A stretch of DNA of 64,000 bases from Sternotherus odoratus (Eukaryota; Chordata; Testudines; Kinosternidae): contig JAVMKO010000009.1 of NCBI GenBank assembly GCA_032164245.1, forward strand, positions 84,796,712 through 84,860,711, written 5' to 3'. The notes under the pieces are model-generated. The model ran no database searches, was not told the origin of the DNA, and saw only the letters and a program-made list of their open reading frames with translations. Position 1 is the stretch's first letter; every line of letters starts with the position of its first letter. The translations under genes and the position numbers were made by a program. Positions 55,141-64,000 of the stretch are shown one piece after another.

Positions 55141-55602
55141 AAAGCTGATCTCTTAGGCAAAGAGAAAAGCAGCTGGATTAGAGTTGCCCAAACAGAGCCT
55201 TGATGATAACCATAAGAATTCCAGAACAGTTAGATTTGTGTACGGGTTTAATTTTAGGTCTAATGCAATAGCATTGCCAACTCTTGCAACTTCTTGCAAT
55301 ATTTGGTGTTTTCATTAAAGCCTCAGATCCTGGAGTCAGGTGATTATGTGAGAATTGCAATCTTAATTTAAAAAGAAACATCTGGTCCTCATGGCTGCAC
55401 AGAGAAACGTGAAAACAAGAATCCTAAATATTCCACACAAAAAAAAGAAAGTAAACTAGAAGAACCCAAAATTTACTTTCTCATAATTTTTAAGAAAATC
55501 TCATGATGTTGGGAGTCCTGGCTCATGGTTTTTCAATGTTTGGCAATACCCCATTGCTAATATCTTGAATGTTATAATGTAAGAGGTGGAAAAAAGAATT
55601 AC
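55141..55602. other. nothing recognised
   Basis: AT-rich unique-looking DNA. Confidence 0.4.
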
Positions 55603-55610
55603 CTCAGGCC

Positions 55611-56085
55611 CAGGGCCGGCGACAGGAATTTTGGGGCCCCGTACGGCAGACCATACGGGCCCCCCCCCCCCGTCTCCCGCCGCCCGCGCCCCCCCCCCCC
55701 AGCCGATCTCCCGCCGCCCCCGGCCCCCCCGCCGATCTCCTGCCTCCCGCGCCCCCCTCCCCCCCCGGCCGGTCTCCTACCTCCAGCGGCATGTGCTCCT
55801 ACCTACCCGGGCATGTGCTGCGGCTGCGTGGCCGGCCGGGAGAAGCAAAGGGGGGCGGGGCTGGCTGCCGGGAGAAGCAAAGGGGGGCGGGGCTGGCTGC
55901 CGGGAGAAGCAAAGGGGGGCGGGGCTGGCTGCTGGGTGCCGGGGGAGGGGGCTGGTGAGCGCGCCTCGCTCACAGCCCCGGCAACAACGATTACAGCTGT
56001 ACCGGCCCCAGACTTCAGGGGGGGCCCCCTGAAGTCCGGGGCCCGGTACAGCTGTAACCGTTGTACCACCCTGTCGCCGGCCCTG
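55611..56085. mobile_element. hAT-type non-autonomous element, 475 bp
   Basis: Termini CAGGGCCGGCGACAGG and CCTGTCGCCGGCCCTG with an exact 8-bp duplication CTCAGGCC at 55603-55610 and 56086-56093. The interior holds long C-runs at 55661-55770. Three 32-bp tandem units begin GGGAGAAGCAAAGG at 55838, 55870 and 55902. A palindrome lies at about 55985-56063 around CTTCAGGGGG/CCCCCTGAAG. No transposase. The perfect duplication indicates a relatively young insertion. Confidence 0.93.
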
Positions 56086-56093
56086 CTCAGGCC

Positions 56094-58399
56094 TAGCAAA
56101 TGTCTTCAACAGACATCACATATTACTGAACAGGTGAATTAACAATTAAGGTTATTTGTTCTCGGGGTGGATTTTAAACATTTATTTCACAGTATAATAT
56201 CAAGGATTTGGAGGGATTTTTAGTATTAGGATTAGACTTCAAATTAAACTCTGACACACAACTTGTACACTAGTTACACCTATTAAATGGAGTGGATTTT
56301 CCTGCAGTGTGAGATCAAACAGCCAGCATCTGGCTGGAGAATGAGTCCTGCATTATAAGTAGTAAGGCATACACTTACTGGATAAAATTTACCTCTGGGA
56401 AGAGAGTTTACAGAAAGCCGAGTGGAATGGCAGGCATGCATAGCCCTGTGCACAGGAGTGGATTTTACCCAATGACACCAAGCTTCCTGCTCTCAAAAAT
56501 GGAAAAGAATCAATGAAGTTACTGTAGAATTTGTTTCCCTACTCCAACAGGATGGGAGAGCACTCAGGAGTTTTAAAAATCTACTGGGTAGTTTGTGGAT
56601 TAAATGCAATAGTAAGTTCCTGCATTCCAGCAATGTTATAATTTCCTATCGTTTCTTTTTGCAAAAATTGCTATCTTGTCTTTTCAGAAACAGATCTCAT
56701 TCTGATAGGGTTTATGTCCAACACCTTAAAACTGGAAACAGGCTCACAGCATTATCGCTGCCAGGAAAGCAGTTCTAGAAGAACAAAACATTGGGAGACT
56801 AGAGAAAAATACCTCTGAAATCATTTAGAAAAACTGCAGAGTATACTCTCTCCTTGAGGAGTGTACCAGCTCCTGTTAATGCTAAGGGGATGAACCCAGA
56901 GCCAGACAGAGCTCTCCAGCTCCAACAGCTATGGTTTTATTAGCCCAGAGTCCACCCCCCTTCAGGCTGGGACTGCAACCTACCATATACCAGTTTGTTT
57001 TCCATAATGGTCCTAAATGTCCCCAAGCAATGGGGCACTTTCTACTTCCCAATTCCACAGGTCATTTGGGACGTGTTTTCAGATATTCAGTGTAAATTTC
57101 CATTTTCTTAATTCTAACCCGTTCCTCCCATATATGGCCCCTTGTTATTGCCTCAAGGGACTGATACGCTTGTGGCATATTATATTATGTCTCTGAAATG
57201 CCAAGCTCAGACGTGGAATTGCAATGAATTATTCACATCGCTAGAGTCAAGAACTGAAATCTGCTGTTTCCAGTTATACTCTATGGCAGCCAACTTCATT
57301 ATTTGAGGTTTCTGAGCTCCACGTTCCCTGACATAAGGTGCTCAGAAGCCCTTTGCTTCTGTCTTTTACTCTATCTCATATTTTTCATCATTTTAAATTT
57401 GATTCCACCTCAATGAAAAATGTAACACGCAAAAGTTAATGAGAAAAATCCTAAACCCAGACCAGAAAACAACTTATAATCACGTGTCTCCAAAGTATCA
57501 GATGCTTAGCTGTTTAAATGACCTTTTTTAAATGGTAAGACATGTATTCTTGCACACACACCCCTCTACACACTAGTAGCATAAAATCCTCTTTTGGTTA
57601 GGTACTTTGTCCTACCATCGTATTACTACCTCCCAGGAGAAAAAAAAATCCTAGCTGTTAATATGATTTTTATTTCAGGGTAAAAATAACTGCAGAGGTA
57701 AAACTTTATTCATGAAGAAAACTAGAACTTTGTTCAATGTTTTAAAGACTTATTTAACATCGGTCGATACCCCTTAGCAAACTGTATTAATGAAGATTAC
57801 GACCCTACTACAGCTTGTCAGACAGATGAGAATATCCACGTGTTTCAAAAACGAAGAACTGGAGGCTTTAAAAGCAGTGAGACACCAGAACTGATAAGAA
57901 ATAAGTGTAATGCCTGAAAAGAGGGTAACAGCGGGATTCACTTCACATTATTGATCTCTGGACTAAGGACTGCAAACTCTATAGGAAGAATAAAAATGAG
58001 ACCAAATCAGTTTGATCATGTTGGATTATATTATATGCATTTCTGGCTATTAGCTATAAAGGCAGTATTGTACTTTCACTCAAAGTACAATGCTCTCTCT
58101 TAACGCTACGCTTTTGTTGGTTTAATATTTCAAAATGTTTTGGAAGCTCCAGGAGGAGGGGAGACAGGAGATACGTAAACTTCCATAAAAACTCTGGAAA
58201 TACACCACCCTCCTGACCTGCTAATGGCCTGAGCCAGGCTCACTGAAATCAGCGGAAAGGCTCCCATGCACTTCGATGGACTTTGGATCAAGCCCTAATA
58301 TTGTAGCCCCAAGAGTCTCCATAGACAACCGTGCTCAGCTTGCAGGTCTTATGCAAATTAATATCCACTAGTTTCTAGAATGAGCCAATCAAACTCACA
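56094..58399. other. long unique AT-rich stretch
   Basis: No gene or clear transposon. 58225-58300 (GGCTCCCATGCACTTCGATGG, CTTTGGATCAAGCCCT) resembles the recurrent ancient repeat with a GACTTCAATGGG core. Confidence 0.35.
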
Positions 58400-58407
58400 T
58401 TCACTTG

Positions 58408-58716
58408 CATAGGCGCCAACTTCTCCCTGCCCCTATTGGACCCTTTCCCCAAATCCCCGCCCCGGCCCCGCCTCCTCCCCTGAGCATGCTGCATTCCCTC
58501 TCTTCCCCCTCCCTCCCAGCCATGCAAAACAGCTGTTTCGTGGCACAAGCGCTGAGAGGGAGGGGGTAAAAAGTAGGCACGGGGTGCACTCAGGGGAGGA
58601 CGCAGCGCAGAGGTGAGCTGGGGCGGGGTGGGGAGCTGTCAGTGGGTGCTATGCACCCACCAATTTTTCCCTGTGGATGCTCCAGCCCCAGAGCACCCAT
58701 GGAGTTGGCGCCTATG
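58408..58716. mobile_element. hAT-type non-autonomous element, 309 bp
   Basis: Termini CATAGGCGCCAACT and AGTTGGCGCCTATG with an exact 8-bp duplication TTCACTTG at 58400-58407 and 58717-58724. The right part carries TGGGTGCTATGCACCCACC and GGATGCTCCAGCCCC. The left part is pyrimidine-rich. Non-coding; I recognise the termini as an abundant turtle family. Confidence 0.93.
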
Positions 58717-58724
58717 TTCACTTG

Positions 58725-61519
58725 TGACCTAGGAGAATATAAACCTAGGGCCCAAGAAGTAATGGGAACATTATTGCAATGTGTAGTCCTCATGAGTCAC
58801 ATAGTTTAACTGTTATGTAGTAAATGTTTTGTACAATCTCCAGATCACTGTATGATAAAACCTTGTCGCTTTGTCTAGTCTCTATATAGCAATCAGTATC
58901 AGTAAGTGGAGATTCACAAAAACCTTCCATGAAGAATAATTGTTTATTGTTCACACAGAAGAACTTTTCAAAAGAAGGGAACTAACAGAGTTAGCAACTC
59001 AACCATAGACCAAAAACACACAGCCTGTCTGAACTGCCTCACCACAAACCAACTTCTACAACCTTCACACTGTGTAGAATAGTTCCCTATCGTTTTCAGA
59101 ATAATATCGTTTTGCACCCAGCATGATTTATAATTAATCTCCATTTTTGTCTTCTGAAACATGTGCTGAGTTTGCGGTCTGCATGCCAATTCCGGAGCAG
59201 CAAGGTTTAAATCCCCAATTGAAAGATCTACAGCTGCTGTAAATGTTAGGATTAATCCCTTAAATTCACAAAGATCTCATTTGAATCCCATCTCATGGAA
59301 TTCATTGTTGTGTTAGCCTCCACCAGGGCTTTATTTGTAATGTTTTTGCTGTGAAAGAATTGGAAGGATGATGTTTTAGTTGCTAATTTCATAGAGCGAA
59401 GGCTTTTTAAAACACGCTTTCTGATACACGATTATTTGAAAACCCTTGAGCTTAATCTTAAAGGAACAACAAACACCACAATACATTTCATTCAGACAGC
59501 TTCATTTGTGAATGCTACTGTATGGCTGTAGAAAATGGCTGGTTCTCAGAGACACTCGTACGTCTGTCTGCCAGTTCTGATAGTGAGGACACTGCAGTTG
59601 CTGGGGCTATCTCCCCCTGGCCCAGGGAAACGGTGGATCCTAGGAGGTCTGCGGGAGGCTCAGAGGCCCTGCTCCTCTGTCCCATCTCTGGGACTCACTG
59701 CCCACATCCTTTGAGTTCCTTGTAGTGCTGGGCTCCATTGAAACCAACTTGTGACTTCCCATGAACCCCCTCCTTGCCATGTAAAGGAAACTTCTGCCCC
59801 ATAGAGGGATTTCTACTCAAATGTTAATGCAGTCCTAATATATCCTTGTTGGCTCTGTCCACTCTGTAGGCCTGGGGATGGCGGAGTGGTGAAGTAGAGG
59901 GACCAGCTGCCTAAACCCCATTCACATGGGAAAGTGAAAATCTATGCCCAAAAAGGATGGTCTCTGTTCCACACCTGGGAACGTGCCATCCTCGTGCAAT
60001 GGCAGCAGTTGATATCTGTCCAGTGAGCCTCATTTTCAAAAGACGAAGTGTACAAAAGACAGCATGTCCATCAGCACAATTCCCCCGGCACAGCTTCTGA
60101 GCACTGGCTCAAACGCAACGCAGAGAGCAGCGCCATCCACTGGATCGTCAACATATGACCTCCTGTGGCCTGGAGAGAGGTGCTGTTCCCTGCAGCTCCC
60201 TCATCCAAGTACTGACCCCGTCTGGGGAGCTAGAAAGACCGTAGCAAAAGATGGTCGGGCTCCATGGTACAGCAAAGTGTCTTCTCATCTCAGTGTTGGA
60301 CTAATCATAGAGTAAAGCAACTGGAAACGCAACCAAAAATGAAAAACAAATTCTAATCATGGCCCAGGGCTTGCTGCCAGCTGGAAATAATCCGATGAGA
60401 TGCCAGCAAGCTCATTACCATCTAGCATCCCAAATAAATTGTATATTTTCAAAAACCAAAAGATGTGTAATCAAAGATGTTCTATAATGTCATTTACGCA
60501 GGAAATAGCAATATAAAACAATCTCCCTCCGCTGGTTAAAATTGAACCTAGCCATGGAATTTTGTAAATGTTGATAAAAATTAACTGGTTTTTGGTTTAG
60601 TTTTGTTTTTTTATCTCCTATGCAAAGCAAATCTTATCATGCTTGTGCTCTGCTCTTAGCCAGCTCACCAACCTAAGTTCATTTTGACACATAAATGATG
60701 GTGAAAAATAATGAAGATCATAAGCATAATAAAATAAATAATCAATCAAGTCTAGAACTGAATCACTACTGGCAGGAAAGTTTCTAGAAAACAGTACAAA
60801 GAAAGTAATAGCATTAGCATTCCTCAATTAAATACCTTGAGAAAGGCATTCCTTCTGCATCTCACCCATGTCTTCCAGCCACAAGACCATGCCTGGTACA
60901 ATTCAATCCATTTAAAAATTAAGGATCAAGCTACAAAAAGAAAATGACAAGTTCCAAGCCAAGACACCAGAAGAAATTCAATTCAATGCAATTCAAATTC
61001 CCATAGACACCTCCGATAATAAAACCCAGAAATATAACTGCTCTCCTTTGTCACACAAGCAAATCTTAGCTGCATTATTCAGCACTGATTGTTCTGATCT
61101 GGAAGTATCAAGTGCACACTGGCTTCCTCATTAAAATTTCACAGTAGACTCACATACTAAACCCATGTATAATTTTTTCTTTTCTGTTTTATTTACTTGG
61201 GCTTTGCATGGAGAAGAGACCATCTTAGTGATAATCTGTTTTCTTTTTCACACCAATATTACCCAAAAGGGCACAGCAAAAGTGATTTGCTTTATTTACT
61301 GGTCTCTTACTCTTCTTTCGATGAGTATTTATGACTGAGGTACAGACATAGATTACAAGCCTATCTGGGAGAAAGTGCTTATCTCTTTTATGTGATGCGA
61401 CTACTAATGGAACATAAAATTAATAAAAAGCTAGCACAGCCTGTAAAACTCTATGTAAAGTGGCATATCTCACAGTTTCTCCTTTAGCTACCTGGTAAGG
61501 AAGAACACATTTACTTCAA
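58725..61519. other. unique AT-rich DNA, no gene
   Basis: No coding signature. 60420-60840 is particularly AT-rich with A- and T-runs and no repeat hallmark. Confidence 0.35.
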
Positions 61520-61593
61520 GGCCCAGATCCTCAACTGGTGTAAGTCACTGTCGTTCCACTTATGATGGTTTACACCAGTTGAGGTTCTGGCCC
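61520..61593. repeat. ancient palindromic repeat
   Basis: Arms at 61520-61543 and 61570-61593 pair through CTCAACTGGTGTAA/TTACACCAGTTGAG and GGCCCAGA/TCTGGCCC. The form is that of a palindromic repeat I remember as common in amniotes. Its superfamily is not established from this sequence. Confidence 0.65.
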
Positions 61594-62549
61594 TGTGTGA
61601 TCAGCACCTCATCGGTGCTCCACAGATAAACAATCACATCCACATAAACACATCAGTGTTCCACAGATAAACACATCCAAGAAAGACATGTCTGCAGTCC
61701 GCCGTGTCTGACTCACTCGTTCACTGCCACACAGCCAGTGACCTTGCCAGCTGGAGTTTCGCTAGATTTAATTCTGAAACCATGCAGCAAGAGGCCCAGA
61801 ATTCAGGATAATCTGCTTTCATGGCGGGACTAGACAGTGTGGAAATACGCAAGAGACTGATTAAGCATTCAGTTGGGGGGGGGATTAAGCTACAGTGTGC
61901 TAAGGCCACTTTACTTCTCAATGAAAGCACTTACATGGGGGTTTAGCGCTTTAATTTATGCCCATTAACATCACACCTTTAGGCAATTTGTCTGAACTCC
62001 CCATGTAGACAAGCCCCTGAGCTTGTGACACCTCACCAGAGATGGTAGCATGGCCGAGAGCCTTCGGTTTTAATCAAATAATCTGATAATTTGCACTGGG
62101 CGCTGGTACCGCGCTGGAACAGAAGGGCAGCTGCTCATCTTGCATGGGACAGAGGCAAGGAAAACCACAAAGCAGTGGAACCAGGACCCCCAAAACGACT
62201 GGGGCATTGTAAAGCTTTTCTCGTTCCTTTTTCACACCCACAAAATGAAAACTCCATTTCCCATCTCAGAGTCACTCATCATCCCCACGCTGCCCACAGA
62301 GGAAACGACAGTGGCAGTAAATAAATACCTGCTGGAGCAATTTCTAATCTCACCAGCTCTCAGGACGTCTCTCCACCTGATGATCTCTATGTGGCTTCTT
62401 CAAACTACAAGTCAAACCAGCACGGAGGAGTCTTCCCGTGTGGCCCTGGGAGCTACGGTAACGAAACGGATAGCCTTGGCAGGCTGCAGCTAGAGCTTCG
62501 CTCTATCCCCATCCCTTTTCTCTGGGCCAGAGAAGGAAATGTGGTAAGA
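61594..62549. other. nothing firmly recognised
   Basis: Unique-looking. 61960-62020 ends with CCATGTAGACAAGCCCCTGAG, resembling the end of a turtle DNA element, but no partner end was located. Confidence 0.35.
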
Positions 62550-62655
62550 GATAAGGATGGACTGTGGGGAAGGCACTCCACTGCGAGTCAGGAAACCTGG
62601 CTTCACTCCTCATTTCTACCACAGACCCTCTGCGTGACCCTAAACAACGTTTAAA
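62550..62655 (+). mobile_element. MIR-like SINE fragment
   Basis: GGACTGTGGGGAAGGCACTCC, GCGAGTCAGGAAACCTGGCT, TCACTCCTCATTTCTACCAC and CCTCTGCGTGACCCTAAAC follow the tRNA-derived half of the MIR-like SINE and its core. Confidence 0.65.
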
Positions 62656-62959
62656 ACTGAAGCACACGTTACCAATTTCTGCTTCTACTAGCACCTGAGA
62701 TTATGCCAACTGAGAAGGACTAAAGACAATGGCATGTCTTGTCAGGTTTTTCACCTTTGTGCCCCTGATAGCACGGGTGTATAGTTTAATTGTTTTCCTG
62801 GAGTCCATGTCGACAGGATTACCAGCGTGTAAATGAGACATATGCTCAATGTCTGCCAGATGTGGGCTTTGGTGAGTCCTATTTCCCTGCTCTTCATGTG
62901 GGTCTTTTCCACAGCTACAAGGGAGGGAAAATAGTCTTAAAATAATCAAATAGGCTTGG

Positions 62960-64000
62960 CAGGGGGATTCTAAGGCAGCCATGGGACCTGATATTACTTT
63001 AAACTCCTTTTTGTTCCAGTTGGCTAGGTGTATACCCCAAATTATAGAACAGAGTAAGAGAACCAAAAAAGTGCCACTGTGGCTAAATAACAAAGTAAAA
63101 GAGGCAGTGAGAAACAAAAAGGCATCCTTTAAAAAGTGGAAGTTAAATTCTAGCGAGGAAAATAGAAAGGAGCATAAACTCTGACAAATGAAGTGTAAAA
63201 ATATAATTAGGAAGGCCAAAAAAGAATTTGAAGAACAGCTAGCCAAAGACTCAAAAAGGAATAGCAAACATCAGAAGCAGGAAGCCTGCTAATCAGCCAG
63301 TGGGGCCACTGGATGATTGAGATGCTAAAGGAACACTCAAGGACGATAAGGACATTTTGGAGAAACTAAATGAATTCTTTCCATCGGTCTTCACAGCAGG
63401 GGATGTGAAAAAGATCCCCAAACCTGAGCCGTTCTTTTTAGGTGAGAAATCTGAGGAATTGTCCCAGATTGAGGTGTCATTAGAGGAGGTTTTGAAACAA
63501 ATTCATAAACTGAACAGAAATAAATCACCAGGACCAGATGGTATTTACCCAAGAGTTGTGAAGAAACTCAAATGTGAAACTGCAGAACTACTAAGGGTAG
63601 TCTGCAACCTATCATTTAAATCAGCTTCTGTACCAAATGACACGAGGAAAGCTAATGTGATGCCAATTTTTAAAAAGAGCTCCAGAGGTGATTCTGGCAA
63701 TTATAGGCTGGTGAGCCTGACTTCAGTACCAAAAGGTTAAAACTATAGTAAAGAACAAAATTGAACCTAATTTGTTGGGGAAGATTCAACATAGTTTTTG
63801 TAAAGGGAAATCATGCCTCACCAATCTATTAGAATACTTTGAGGGGGGTCAACAAGCATGTGGATCGGGGGGATCCGGTGTACTTAGATTTTCAAAAAGC
63901 TTTTGACAAGGGCCCTCACCGAAGGCTCTTAAGCAACGTAAGATGTCATGGGATAAGAAGAAAGGTCTTCTCATGGACTGGCAGCTGGTTAAAAGATAGG
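62960..64000 (+). pseudogene. CR1 LINE ORF2, runs off right edge
   Basis: Translation from 62981 gives LARCIPQIIEQ, KVPLWLNNKVKEAVRNKKASFKKWK and, after an in-frame stop near 63181, KNIIRKAKKEFEEQLAKDSK. This is the linker between endonuclease and RT in CR1 ORF2. 63357-63740 encodes the RT N-terminus: EKLNEFFPSVFT, then NKSPGPDGIYPRVVKKL, then VPNDTRKANVMPIFKKSSRGDSGNYRLVSLTSVPKG. A stop and frame change follow. YLDFQKAFDKGPHRRLL with the RT motif DF-KAFD continues at about 63880-63930. The endonuclease is absent, so it is 5'-truncated. The last 60 bp align with 15233-15291. Confidence 0.9.

Noticed and set aside
55586..56142. Several Pro/Arg/Gly-rich open frames on both strands
   Set aside because: They fall in the GC-rich interior of the hAT-type element at 55611-56085, including its 32-bp tandem units.
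62701..63267. 188-codon minus-strand open frame rich in Phe and Leu (membrane-like)
   Set aside because: It is the antisense shadow of lysine-rich CR1 ORF2 text; poly-Lys sense codons read as Phe/Leu on the other strand.

Overview
This window looks like intergenic or intronic DNA from a reptile, most likely a turtle. The call rests on the repeats. Many truncated CR1-type LINEs lie on both strands. There are Penelope-like element (PLE) fragments with a GIY-YIG endonuclease, several hAT- and Tc1/mariner-type non-autonomous DNA elements with intact target-site duplications, and MIR-like tRNA-derived SINEs. I see no Alu, no L1 and no bacterial gene organisation. A crocodilian or another sauropsid cannot be excluded. 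I found no protein-coding exon, tRNA or rRNA gene that I can defend. All recognisable coding sequence is transposon-derived and broken.

Layout. 1-13 kb: mostly unique-looking DNA with a head-to-head pair of PLE-like termini (3131-3330), a second, near-perfect PLE palindrome (5748-5930), a decayed CR1 (8575-9795) and a CR1/PLE/CR1 sandwich (11030-12065). 13-23 kb: a minus-strand CR1 interrupted by another repeat (13838-14522), an internally deleted plus-strand CR1 (15233-16001), then long unique AT-rich DNA. 23-28 kb: a dense repeat block with a CR1 3' end, an LTR-like segment, a 931-bp TA-flanked GC-rich element, a PLE with a frameshifted GIY-YIG gene, and a hAT-type element inserted in an older repeat.

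33.1-37.9 kb: the dominant feature, a minisatellite of 185 complete 26-bp units plus an 18-bp partial unit. Its minus strand has no stop codon in any frame, so it creates three overlapping apparent proteins of about 1,600 residues that are almost certainly not genes. The array keeps a readable history: two half-units, CpG-transition variants in mosaic order, a local 156-bp higher-order repeat and three 25-bp units clustered near one end.

38-64 kb: unique DNA with scattered CR1, MIR-like, Tigger-like and hAT elements, several palindromes, and a CR1 open reading frame running off the right edge.

The observation I find most interesting is that the PLE-like termini, from at least two sequence families, share a hammerhead-ribozyme-like layout: a CUGANGA-type box, a hairpin, then GAAA. 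Six copies are visible. Hammerheads are known in Penelope-like elements; what is worth checking is the range of decay states here and the fact that two copies form head-to-head palindromes. The second item is the minisatellite itself, including the resemblance of each unit to a compressed REST/NRSF site.
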